Below, in pieces: positions 15,815-23,959 of a stretch of DNA of 32,101 nt. The stretch covers positions 1 to 32,101 of the forward strand of contig JAFVSI010000017.1 in NCBI GenBank assembly GCA_017503865.1, given 5' to 3'. The position numbers and the translations under genes are program-made. This DNA comes from Clostridia bacterium. Lineage in GTDB: Bacteria; Bacillota; Clostridia; Oscillospirales; CAG-272. Every line of letters starts with the position of its first letter. Within the stretch, counting starts at the first letter, position 1. The notes under the pieces were generated by a model, which saw only the letters and a program-made list of their open reading frames with translations, had not been told where the DNA came from and searched no databases.

Positions 15815-16669
15815 TTATTTTTTAGAAGAGAGCTCCATAATTTTATTGAATGCTCCCTCAACGGTATATATTCCTTCACCGAGGTCAATTCCCTTCTCGC
15901 GAAGGTACATATTGAGCCTTGCTATCTGCGGAAGATCAAGTCCGTTTTTCACAAGAAATTCGGGGTTCGAAAAGACCTTGTTCGGAGTATCGTGCATTAT
16001 GACCTTTGCCCCCGACATAACAACAAGCTCGTCGCAATAGGTGGCAACGTCCTCCATACTGTGACTGACGATGATAACCGTCTTGCCCGTAGCACGTCTG
16101 TATTCTGCAATATTTCTGAATATTGCTGCCCTGCCTCTCGGGTCAAGTCCCGCGGCGGGCTCGTCAAGCACGAGAACGTCAGGTCGCATCGCAATAACTC
16201 CAGCTATCGCCGCCCTTCTCTTCTCGCCGCCCGAAAGCTCAAAGGGAGATTTTTCGAGAAGTGCCTCGGGTAGCTCTACAAACCTTGCCGCCTCGACTAC
16301 TCTCTCCTCTATCTCCTCGTCCGAAAGCCCCATATTCCGAGGACCGAAGGCAATATCACGCCTTATCGTCTCCTCGAAAAGCTGATACTCGGGATACTGC
16401 ATCACAAGTCCCACGCGAAAGCGATGCTCTCTTATCTTTTTGCGGTTTTTCCATACGTCCGCACCGTCGATAAGCACCTGCCCCTCGTCAGGCTCGATAA
16501 GTCCGCCTATCGCCCCAACGAGCGTAGACTTGCCCGAACCCGTATGACCTATGATTCCCGTTATCTTGCCGTCGGCTATTTCAATATTTACACCGTCAAG
16601 TGCTTTTATCTCATAAGGAGTCTTTTTGCCGTAGCTGTAGCTGACTCCCGAAAGTGTGATCCGAGCCAT
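15815..16669 (-). CDS. ecfA2: Energy-coupling factor transporter ATPase EcfA2
   Basis: Second of the two ABC-type ATPases of the ECF vitamin/metal importer, peripheral on the inner face of the membrane. The 284-residue protein has Walker A GHTGSGKST (41-49), a Q-loop MQYPEYQLF, signature LSGGEKRR (145-152), Walker B VLVLDEP with the catalytic glutamate at 170, and the switch histidine in VSHSMED. The QYPEYQLF Q-loop is characteristic of EcfA2 rather than EcfA1. It lies 14 bases after ecfA1 and would form a heterodimer with it. Confidence 0.95.
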   Translation of the reverse strand: MARITLSGVSYSYGKKTPYEIKALDGVNIEIADGKITGIIGHTGSGKSTLVGAIGGLIEPDEGQVLIDGADVWKNRKKIREHRFRVGLVMQYPEYQLFEETIRRDIAFGPRNMGLSDEEIEERVVEAARFVELPEALLEKSPFELSGGEKRRAAIAGVIAMRPDVLVLDEPAAGLDPRGRAAIFRNIAEYRRATGKTVIIVSHSMEDVATYCDELVVMSGAKVIMHDTPNKVFSNPEFLVKNGLDLPQIARLNMYLREKGIDLGEGIYTVEGAFNKIMELSSKK

Positions 16670-16683
16670 TTCTATCCTTTCCT

Positions 16684-17547
16684 TCAGTTGTTTTTAAGCT
16701 CCCCAAAAAGAAGCTCTGCACATTCCTTTGCCGAGAGACATCTGCCCTCGAGCTTAAATCCCGCCTCGCGAAGCTTATAGATAAGCGAGGTGCATTGCGG
16801 CACGTCAAGTCCCATTGAGATAAGCTCCTTCTCGTGCGAGAATACCTCTTCGGGCTTGCCGTCAAAAATAAGGTCACCGTCATCAAGCACAACAACTCTG
16901 TCAGCTCTTGCAGCCTCGTCCATATAGTGCGTTATCATTATTACGGTAATGCCCTTTTCTCTGTTTATCTTCTCAATAGCAGAAAGCACTTCCTGCCTGC
17001 CCTTTGGATCGAGCATTGCCGTAGATTCGTCAAATATTATACATTCGGGAAGCATAGCGAGTATTCCCGCAATAGCCACCCTCTGCTTTTGTCCGCCAGA
17101 AAGGCGGTGAGGCTCGTGCTTTGCGTATTCACTCATTCCAAGCTCCGCAAGAGCATTGTCAACTCTCTCTCTTATCTCGCCTGACGGAATACCGAGATTC
17201 TCGGGCCCGAAGGCAACGTCGTCCTCAACTATTGTCGCAACAAGCTGATTGTCGGGATTTTGAAAGACCATTCCTATCTTTTTGCGAAGCTCAATTATCT
17301 CATCGTCGCTTATCTCGTTAGGTATTATCTCCTTGCCGTCGATAACGACCTTGCCGCTGTCCGCGAAAAGTATCATATTGAGAATTCTCGCAAGCGTGGA
17401 TTTTCCTGAGCCGTTGTGACCGAGCACCGCAAGGAAGTCGCCTCGCATAATATCTATCGACAGATTTTTCAGAACCTGTATTTTTCTTCCATCGTCCTCT
17501 TCGTAAGCATACGATAGGTTCTTAACACTAATAAAGGGTTCACCCAT
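16684..17547 (-). CDS. ecfA1: Energy-coupling factor transporter ATPase EcfA1
   Basis: First ATPase of the ECF importer, partner of EcfA2 and EcfT. The 287-residue protein has Walker A GHNGSGKST (43-51), Q-loop FQNPDNQLVATIVEDDVAFG (the EcfA1-type form), signature LSGGQKQR (149-156), Walker B CIIFDES with Glu174, and the switch histidine in ITHYMDEA. All ATPase residues are intact. It lies 41 bases after the RlmI-like methyltransferase. The ATG follows a purine-rich sequence (AAAAGAATG), so the ribosome binding site is weaker than that of its neighbours. Confidence 0.95.
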   Translation of the reverse strand: MGEPFISVKNLSYAYEEDDGRKIQVLKNLSIDIMRGDFLAVLGHNGSGKSTLARILNMILFADSGKVVIDGKEIIPNEISDDEIIELRKKIGMVFQNPDNQLVATIVEDDVAFGPENLGIPSGEIRERVDNALAELGMSEYAKHEPHRLSGGQKQRVAIAGILAMLPECIIFDESTAMLDPKGRQEVLSAIEKINREKGITVIMITHYMDEAARADRVVVLDDGDLIFDGKPEEVFSHEKELISMGLDVPQCTSLIYKLREAGFKLEGRCLSAKECAELLFGELKNN

Positions 17548-17588
17548 TCTTTTTGACTCCTATATTCCGCATAGCGGAAAGATATTTT

Positions 17589-18470
17589 TTAAACGTCCTC
17601 AGCACCGTCTGCCTGCCAGCGAGCACTTGCTCCGCAAGGAAGCACTCCGCCTGTCTTTGTTACGGGAAGTCCAAGCTCACCCGACGAGAGGGTACCGCCG
17701 AATTTTCTTGAGACCTTGAGCGAGAGTATGTACTGCATCGCGAGAGGAGAAAGTCCCGTTGTATAAGAGTTTATGAGGAAAAAGAGAGGTTTATCCGACA
17801 AAAGCTCAGCACAAAGACCAACGAGCTCGTCAATACTGTCCTCTATCTTCCAGACCTCACCGCCGGGGCCTCTGCCATATGAGGGCGGGTCCATAATAAT
17901 AGCATCGTACTTATTGCCGCGTCTTATTTCACGCTCAACAAATTTTTTGCAGTCGTCGACTATATATCTTATCTTTGCGTCTGCAAGTCCCGAAAGTGCC
18001 GCATTTTCCTTTGCCTGTGCGACCATTCCCTTTGCCGCGTCAACATGAACGACAGCCGCTCCCGCACTTGCCGCCGCAACTGTAGCTCCGCCAGTGTAAG
18101 CGAAAAGGTTAAGCACCTTTACGTCACGCCTGCCAGATTTGCGGATAAGCGAGGAAAACCAATCCCAGTTTGCCGCCTGCTCGGGAAAAAGCCCCGTGTG
18201 CTTAAAGCCCATAGGACGAAGCACAAAACCGAGAGAGCCGTATTTTATCTGCCACTGCTCGGGAAGCTTGTTTTTCACCCACTTTCCGCCACCGCTTGAC
18301 GAACGCTTATAAACTCCGTCAGCCGTACGCCACGAGGGGTGAGAGGCAACGTTCTTCCAAATTATCTGAGGATCGGGACGTACAAGCACGTACTTTCCCC
18401 ATCTTTCAAGTCGCTCCCCGTCAGAGGTGTCGAGAAGCTCGTAATCCTGCCATTTATCTGCTATCCACAT
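17589..18470 (-). CDS. Class I SAM-dependent methyltransferase, RlmI-like
   Basis: Predicted rRNA methyltransferase related to RlmI (m5C1962 of 23S rRNA) but lacking the N-terminal PUA domain. The 293-residue protein has a beta N-terminal domain (to about 105) containing HTGLFPEQ. The methyltransferase domain has SAM loop NLFAYTGG (121-128), the acidic VHVDAAK ribose-binding strand, and DPPSYGRG (194-201) in the substrate pocket. RlmI-type enzymes use a cysteine in the loop after the DPP motif; here the segment after DPPSYGRG is GPGGEVWKIED with no cysteine. A different target or base chemistry is therefore possible. It lies 20 bases after ruvC. Confidence 0.8.
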   Translation of the reverse strand: MWIADKWQDYELLDTSDGERLERWGKYVLVRPDPQIIWKNVASHPSWRTADGVYKRSSSGGGKWVKNKLPEQWQIKYGSLGFVLRPMGFKHTGLFPEQAANWDWFSSLIRKSGRRDVKVLNLFAYTGGATVAAASAGAAVVHVDAAKGMVAQAKENAALSGLADAKIRYIVDDCKKFVEREIRRGNKYDAIIMDPPSYGRGPGGEVWKIEDSIDELVGLCAELLSDKPLFFLINSYTTGLSPLAMQYILSLKVSRKFGGTLSSGELGLPVTKTGGVLPCGASARWQADGAEDV

Positions 18471-18490
18471 ACTGAAAATACCTCAATAAA

Positions 18491-18991
18491 TCATTTCTTG
18501 TTAAAGTAAGACGCGAGCCTTGACGCCCCCGTGTGTGCGTGGCAGATCGCTATCGCAAGTGCGTCTGCCGTGTCGTCGGGCTTTGGAGCCTCGTTAAGTC
18601 CGAGGAACTTCGTTACCATTGTAATAACCTGCTTTTTGTCGGCTCTGCCGTATCCCGTAACCGACTGCTTGACCTGAAGAGGAGTGTACTCAAAGGACTC
18701 AACTCCCTTTTGCTCGGCACAAAGAAGAATAACTCCCCTCGCCTGAGCTACCTTTATACCCGTCGTAATATTCGTATTAAAGAACAATTCCTCGACCGCA
18801 AGGGCGTCGGGCTTGAATTTGTCGATGATACCCGAAAGGTCCTCGTAGATGGTATTTAGCCTCTTTTCGAGTCGCTCTCCCGCAGGAGTTTGAATTGAGC
18901 CGTAGGCAACCACCTTGAAGTGAGAGCCAACGTAGTCGATCACGCCCCAACCGACTATGGCAAACCCGGGGTCTATTCCAAGTATTCTCAA
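18491..18991 (-). CDS. ruvC: Holliday junction resolvase RuvC
   Basis: Dimeric Mg-dependent endonuclease that resolves Holliday junctions with RuvAB during recombination repair. The 166-residue protein keeps the RNase H-fold active-site acids: D7 (GIDPG), E67 (AVEELFF), D140 and D143 (KPDDTADALA). It also has the conserved VKQSVTGYGRADKKQV DNA-binding helix. Translation starts at TTG (18991), supported by AAGGGGG seven bases upstream. It is first in a long co-directional unit. ruvA and ruvB are not adjacent, unlike the arrangement in many bacteria, so they must be elsewhere. Confidence 0.95.
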   Translation of the reverse strand: MRILGIDPGFAIVGWGVIDYVGSHFKVVAYGSIQTPAGERLEKRLNTIYEDLSGIIDKFKPDALAVEELFFNTNITTGIKVAQARGVILLCAEQKGVESFEYTPLQVKQSVTGYGRADKKQVITMVTKFLGLNEAPKPDDTADALAIAICHAHTGASRLASYFNKK

Positions 18992-19040
18992 TTCCTCTCC
19001 CCCTTACTTAACTACATTAGATTAAATTATGTCAAATTAC

Positions 19041-19069
19041 ATTATACCATAATAACCCATTTAAGTCAA
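19041..19069 (-). promoter_or_regulatory. Promoter of the ruvC superoperon
   Basis: Minus-strand TTGACT (19064-19069), 17-base spacer ending in TATGG, then TATAAT (19041-19046): an extended -10 promoter with near-consensus boxes. This is the strongest promoter in the region, and no comparable one is seen in the short gaps of the next eleven genes. Confidence 0.87.
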
Positions 19070-19130
19070 ACATTTTTGCAAAAAAATCACGAATTAACAC
19101 TCTTGTAACATAAAGAGCAAAAAAGATTAA

Positions 19131-19158
19131 AAAAGAGACGCAGAAATGCGTCTCTTTT
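19131..19158 (-). terminator. Second of two tandem terminators after the helicase
   Basis: Stem AAAAGAGACGCA/TGCGTCTCTTTT with a four-base loop. On the minus strand it runs into a T tract (TTTTTT, then AATCTTTTTT). It separates the helicase operon from the ruvC promoter. Confidence 0.9.
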
Positions 19159-19186
19159 CCTTATTCTTCACAATAACTTTCAAAAA

Positions 19187-19212
19187 AAGAACCGCCCTTA
19201 AGGGCGGTTCTT
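19187..19212 (-). terminator. First of two tandem terminators after the helicase
   Basis: Perfect palindrome with 11-base arms (AAGAACCGCCC and its complement) around TTAA, followed on the minus strand by seven Ts. It begins about 10 bases after the helicase stop codon. Confidence 0.92.
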
Positions 19213-19221
19213 AAACATTTG

Positions 19222-21813
19222 TCAATATCTGAATATTGCTCTATTATTAAAATTTATTTGATACGGATTCTTAATAAAACAAGAAGGATTATCCTTAGAA
19301 AAGAAAATATAAATCGAATGTTTTGCCCTAGTGAGAGCAACATAGTAGAGGCGGGCCTCATCTTCCATAATTGTTTGCTCATTTTCACCAAAAACACTAT
19401 ACAAATTACTATCGGGATGAAAGATGGGAAAAGAGTTTTCATCCACATCAGTTAAAATCACGATATCTGCCTCCTCGCCCTTAGAGCTGTGAACGGTTTT
19501 CACAGAAAAATCAGGAGAAGCTGTTTTGCATAATCTAGGATGCTTAAGAATCTTCTCAATCTCATCAAGATCCTTGCCAAGAAAACTGCCTTTTCTATTA
19601 AGAATCATTATTTTCTTTCCGGGATTTTCATTGATGATCTTAGTACAAACTTTTATATATGCCTGAACGTTACGCTTGTTAACGGTTTCGCTTTGCTCCC
19701 AATCTCCGCCTTCACTTACCAACCAATCGAAATCATCTATATCTATATCAAACAGGTGTGCGTCTATAGGCTCTTCCTTGAAAACTCCCGAATCTGAAAG
19801 AAAACCTCTTTGCTCCTTTCCTCTTATACCAAAACGCTTCATAAAATCTCCCGCGTTCTTAACAATATGATTCTCACATCTATAATTTGTTCCAATATTG
19901 TAAGATGTTGAATTGGAAAAATACCTTTTAAAATCAAGAAAGAATTTCAAATCGGATCCGGCAAATCGGTTGATTGCCTGCCAATCGTCTCCTACGCAAA
20001 ACAAAACGATATCAGGGTTACGTGATAGAATTGCACAAATAAGATTGTGAAATAGTTCGCTAAAATCCTGATATTCATCTATTAGTATCCATTTCAAATG
20101 CTTAATGCTGGAATCGCATTCACCCGAGCGTATTTTTTTCGCCGCAAAATTCAAACAGTGGTTAAAATCGAGCTTATATTCCTTGTATTGGGGAAATTCA
20201 TTAGAATTTCCAAAAAGAACCTTGTTATACTCTTGATAAACCATATAACCAAGACGGAGAAAATTTTTTTCACGCTCGTCGTATATTTGGTTTGCCCGTT
20301 CCACAAATAGTCTTTCGTCGTTAAGATATATTTGCTGGAATTTATCAATGAACTGCCTGATCTGCTTTGTAAAATAGTCCTCTGCGTTTTTCCACACATT
20401 TTCCATAATAGTATCTTCAGAAAGTTTTTTACATTTGACTCCATTAGACTCAAGCAGTTTTTTTAACTTTAGCTCAATATCACTTCGCTCACTTGACTGA
20501 AAATAATCAGGATCTGTTTCTATAAGCTTTTTTATTGATTTAAAATCGTTTACATATCTTTGCGTTACGTTAAGCTTATGTCTCCAAGAATTCCAAAATG
20601 AGCGCTTCCACTCCTTTGTACGTGCATAAGCATCATAGTCGCCAACTACCCTTGTGAACTCATCTTTTTTTGGTGCTGTTTCACGACCGGTAATACCCCA
20701 ATGCTCCCAAATCAAATTATAATCCTCAAGATAAAAATCGGGAACAGTTTCTTTCTTTGACTCGTTCAAGCTTTTATATTTTAAAAACTCACTATCGGTT
20801 AAATTATGGTTGTTAAGATCAATTTTGTTCAAATAAAAGTGACGCTCGTATTTGTATCGAATACCGTGCTCAAAAAGAAAATCGGCAATGATCTTTTCAG
20901 GAATTGATTTTACGTGCTCTCCCTTCAAGGTACGATAGCGACTATTGCGAACAAACTGATAGTAATGCTCTATGGAATTGAATTTTTTACGATCAATTTT
21001 TAAAGTATCTGATAAAAAATATTTCCTCAAAATTTTTTCAAATTTAGGATTTTCGGATCTAAGCTTAGAAATGATTTCTTTGATCAATCTTGTTCTAACA
21101 GGAGCAGGCTCATCTACAAGTATTTTACCGCAGTCATCTCCCAAAGTAGCTTTAGCATATGCGTGAAAGGTACTGACAACGTCAAGCTCACGAGTTTGTG
21201 ACTCTCCATCTACTTTGCATTTTGAGTTTAGTCTGTCACGTATTTCCTTTGCTGCCCCACGATTAAAGCAAAAAGCAAGAACCTCATCCTCTTTGATGCC
21301 TTGGTTAAAAAACAGATCTATCAATTTAGCAGTTAATACTCTTGTTTTTCCTGATCCCGCTCTAGCAGTAACAATGGAATTTGTGGATGAAATAATGGCA
21401 TCTGCTTGTTCATTGTCAAGCACAAACGGTTTTCCATCCAGTTCAACTCTTGTCGCGAAAAAATTTTTCTTTTCTTCCCGTATGCAATCCAGACAAATCG
21501 TTTTATCATCATCAAGAAGATTCTTTTTACAAGAGGGACAAACCTTTATTTCACCGCTCTCAGGGATTAATATAGTTCCAAGTTGCAGGGCCTTCTTCAA
21601 CATCCACGCCCTACCACCACCGATATACTCGCCGGTTTCATCTTCTATCAAATTAACTTTGTAGTCGTTTCCTCTTTGTTCAAGGTTTGCTATGCGTGCC
21701 ACTATTGTACAACCTGCATCGTTTCCGTTTTTTTCAACAAAGAGAACGATCATACCTTCTTTTATGTTTTGAGGTATTTCGTACGATGAATATGAAAAAT
21801 CCATTATTTTCAT
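19222..21813 (-). CDS. UvrD/PcrA-like SF1 helicase with zinc ribbon and possible nuclease insertion
   Basis: An 863-residue DNA helicase of superfamily 1A. The N-terminal about 85 residues are unrecognised. A zinc ribbon follows (C92, C95, C107, C110: CPSC and CLDC). Helicase motifs then run: Walker A ARAGSGKT (about 150-157), TFHAYA, IDEYQD (578-583), GDDWQAINRF (608-617), TNYRCE, TVHSSKGEEAD and YYVALTRAKHS. Between motifs Ic and II is an insertion (about 300-380) with FLFEHGIRYKYERHFYL and VPDFYLEDYNLIWEHWG. This recalls the PD-(D/E)XK-like insertion of other bacterial UvrD-type helicases, although the canonical lysine is unclear. The start is 21813, since AGGAG lies eight bases upstream; the GTG three codons earlier overlaps that site. 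Its ribosome binding site overlaps the end of the upstream gene. Base composition is visibly more AT-rich than all neighbours, suggesting acquisition. A repair or defence role is unproven. Confidence 0.85.
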   Translation of the reverse strand: MKIMDFSYSSYEIPQNIKEGMIVLFVEKNGNDAGCTIVARIANLEQRGNDYKVNLIEDETGEYIGGGRAWMLKKALQLGTILIPESGEIKVCPSCKKNLLDDDKTICLDCIREEKKNFFATRVELDGKPFVLDNEQADAIISSTNSIVTARAGSGKTRVLTAKLIDLFFNQGIKEDEVLAFCFNRGAAKEIRDRLNSKCKVDGESQTRELDVVSTFHAYAKATLGDDCGKILVDEPAPVRTRLIKEIISKLRSENPKFEKILRKYFLSDTLKIDRKKFNSIEHYYQFVRNSRYRTLKGEHVKSIPEKIIADFLFEHGIRYKYERHFYLNKIDLNNHNLTDSEFLKYKSLNESKKETVPDFYLEDYNLIWEHWGITGRETAPKKDEFTRVVGDYDAYARTKEWKRSFWNSWRHKLNVTQRYVNDFKSIKKLIETDPDYFQSSERSDIELKLKKLLESNGVKCKKLSEDTIMENVWKNAEDYFTKQIRQFIDKFQQIYLNDERLFVERANQIYDEREKNFLRLGYMVYQEYNKVLFGNSNEFPQYKEYKLDFNHCLNFAAKKIRSGECDSSIKHLKWILIDEYQDFSELFHNLICAILSRNPDIVLFCVGDDWQAINRFAGSDLKFFLDFKRYFSNSTSYNIGTNYRCENHIVKNAGDFMKRFGIRGKEQRGFLSDSGVFKEEPIDAHLFDIDIDDFDWLVSEGGDWEQSETVNKRNVQAYIKVCTKIINENPGKKIMILNRKGSFLGKDLDEIEKILKHPRLCKTASPDFSVKTVHSSKGEEADIVILTDVDENSFPIFHPDSNLYSVFGENEQTIMEDEARLYYVALTRAKHSIYIFFSKDNPSCFIKNPYQINFNNRAIFRY

Positions 21814-21824
21814 GTAATCCACTC

Positions 21825-22475
21825 CTAAAACTTTTCTATATTCTCACGAACGTAGTTTAAAAGCTTTTTCTTTATGTAGGGCTTGTTTGAGATAAGGAAT
21901 TCTCTTGTCTGCTTCATGTTTACGGGGTTTGCCGCCTTTAGCTGACGGATTGCCGCCGCGAGCTGAATGTCTCCGTTTTGAGCCACCCCCTCAGCGATGC
22001 AGTCGACAGTTCTTTGAGATGCCATCACAAAGCACTTCCACGCCGCCTCACTGTCACTCTCCGCCATATCAAAAAGGAGCTTGTAGGAGATTACGGGACG
22101 CATCTCTCGTGCGATAGCCGACCTATTGTTTTCAAGCACGCCGTCAGTCCATATCTTTGCCTCACTCTTCGCAAAACCCGCAAGAATTTTGTTGACCTTT
22201 TTATCGACCGTATCGAAGGTGAGCTTTTCGGGGTTGATATTGATATTGAACGAGGAATTGAAAAGAAAATAGTTTGGCTTTACTTCACGCGAAAGCAAGA
22301 AGAAATATCCAAGCTCAACGCCAATAAGGAGCAAAACGAAGGACGCTACGAAAAGTACCGCCTTTGCAAACGAGCTGTTATCGTAAACGACACCGAATAT
22401 AAAAATACCTATTGCAAAAAGCACGGACGCCGCCGTTGCAGAAAGCAAAAGAAGCTTTGTTTTTTTCTGATCCAT
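21825..22475 (-). CDS. Two-helix membrane protein of unknown function
   Basis: A 216-residue protein I do not recognise. Two closely spaced transmembrane helices lie at about residues 9-31 and 37-60, giving a hairpin with both ends probably cytoplasmic. The remaining 150 residues are predominantly helical and charged (KKVNKILAGFAKSEAKIW, ETEAAWKCF-like DSEAAWKCFVM, then QLAAAIRQLKAANPVNMKQT). No catalytic motif or cysteine pair stands out. Its base composition matches pepD rather than the downstream AT-rich helicase, whose ribosome binding site it overlaps. It lies 31 bases after pepD and has an AAGGGGAA site. A partnership with the helicase is possible but not shown. Confidence 0.7.
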   Translation of the reverse strand: MDQKKTKLLLLSATAASVLFAIGIFIFGVVYDNSSFAKAVLFVASFVLLLIGVELGYFFLLSREVKPNYFLFNSSFNININPEKLTFDTVDKKVNKILAGFAKSEAKIWTDGVLENNRSAIAREMRPVISYKLLFDMAESDSEAAWKCFVMASQRTVDCIAEGVAQNGDIQLAAAIRQLKAANPVNMKQTREFLISNKPYIKKKLLNYVRENIEKF

Positions 22476-22506
22476 TTTTAAAATTCCCCTTTTCGTAAGG
22501 TTTTTC

Positions 22507-23943
22507 TTATCTTTTAGTGCTAATAAGCGTAGCTATGACGTGTGCAAATCTTGCGAATGAAGCCACGTCAAGAGCCTCATCGGGCGAGTGCAAGTTTTTC
22601 ATATTAGGACCGCAGGATATAGGATCTATATCTGGCAGAGCCGCTTTTATTATGCCGCACTCAAGTCCTGCGTGTATAGTCACTCTCTCGACCTCATTTC
22701 CGTAAAGCTCACGGCAAACGGCAATATATTCATCTGCAATATCACTCTCACCGCTATACGACCACCCCGTATAATGACCGTGTGTTCTGATATTTGCTCC
22801 GCAAAGAGAGGCAAGAGCAGCTATCTCACGCACTGACGCGTCAAGCTGATATTCAAAGGTTGAACGGGAATTTATGACAAACAAAACTTCCCCGTCCTCG
22901 CTTCTTACCACACCGAGATTTTTGGAATATTCCACAAGCTCTGGGAGCTTCTTGCTCATCTCAATAATCCCATTTTTAACGCAGGACAAAAATGCCACGA
23001 CTCTGTTAGTGGAGTCAGTATCCATCATTTTTCCTGACTTGTCAGTTGTTTGCTCACACGAGATCGAAAACTTTTCGTCATCTTGTGAAAGCTCGCCACG
23101 CACAAACTCAAAAAAGGCGTTTGCGACCTCTCGCACGCACAAAAAGTCCCTTGCCGCGATATACGCTGTCGCCTCACGCGGTATTGCGTTGTCCTTTGTT
23201 CCGCCGTTTATCGAAACGAGAGAAATATCGGTTTTTTGAAGAAGACCCGAAAGAAGCTGTCCCATAAGGATACAGGCGTTTGCCCTTCCCGAATTTATAT
23301 CCTCGCCTGAATGTCCGCCGCAAAGTCCGCTTATCTTTATTTTGACAAGCTCACCAGAGGTCTCGGTATAAGAAACGGGCAGGCGTACATCGGTACAGAC
23401 ACCGCCCGCACAGCCAACTATGACCGCCCTTTCATTCTCACCGTCCATATTTATAAGTTTTCTTGCATAAATCCTTGAAAAATCGAATGCCTTGACACCG
23501 TCAAGCCCGACTTCCTCCGAGGTGGTAAAAAGACACTGCACGTCACCGTGCTCGCTCGCACCGCCCTCGATAATGAAAAGCATGATTGCAACAGCTACGC
23601 CGTTGTCGGCACCAAGCGTTGTGCCGTCAGCCACAAACCAACCGTCTTTTTCAATGATAGAAATACCCTCGCAGTTAAAATCGTGACAAACTCCCTCGTT
23701 CTTTTCGCACACCATATCGAGATGCCCCTGCAAAAGGATAGGCTCTCTGCCTTCCATTCCCGCAGTTGCCTTAACGTTGACGAGGACGTTGTTTGCTTCG
23801 TCACGGTAATACTCACAGCCGCATTTTTCTGCAAAATCGCAGATAAAATCGGCAATTCTATCTTCCTTGTACGACGGTCTCGGAATGCTGCTTACCGCCC
23901 TGAAAAGCTCGACAACTCTATTTTGCACCACCTGAAGATCCAT
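22507..23943 (-). CDS. pepD: Aminoacyl-histidine dipeptidase (M20 family)
   Basis: Cytosolic metallopeptidase that hydrolyses Xaa-His and other dipeptides. The 478-residue protein has the M20C pattern: metal ligand and acid in LQGHLDMVCE (H74, D76), the bridging aspartate in GADNGVA (D113), the general base and ligand in TSEEVGLDG (E143-E144), GLCGGHSG in the dimerisation domain, and a late histidine ligand in LHSPDE. All expected residues are present. The start has CGAGGA just upstream. It lies 16 bases after mreB and is probably co-transcribed with it, a pairing without an obvious functional reason. Confidence 0.93.
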   Translation of the reverse strand: MDLQVVQNRVVELFRAVSSIPRPSYKEDRIADFICDFAEKCGCEYYRDEANNVLVNVKATAGMEGREPILLQGHLDMVCEKNEGVCHDFNCEGISIIEKDGWFVADGTTLGADNGVAVAIMLFIIEGGASEHGDVQCLFTTSEEVGLDGVKAFDFSRIYARKLINMDGENERAVIVGCAGGVCTDVRLPVSYTETSGELVKIKISGLCGGHSGEDINSGRANACILMGQLLSGLLQKTDISLVSINGGTKDNAIPREATAYIAARDFLCVREVANAFFEFVRGELSQDDEKFSISCEQTTDKSGKMMDTDSTNRVVAFLSCVKNGIIEMSKKLPELVEYSKNLGVVRSEDGEVLFVINSRSTFEYQLDASVREIAALASLCGANIRTHGHYTGWSYSGESDIADEYIAVCRELYGNEVERVTIHAGLECGIIKAALPDIDPISCGPNMKNLHSPDEALDVASFARFAHVIATLISTKR

Positions 23944-23959
23944 AAAAATCCTCGAAAAA

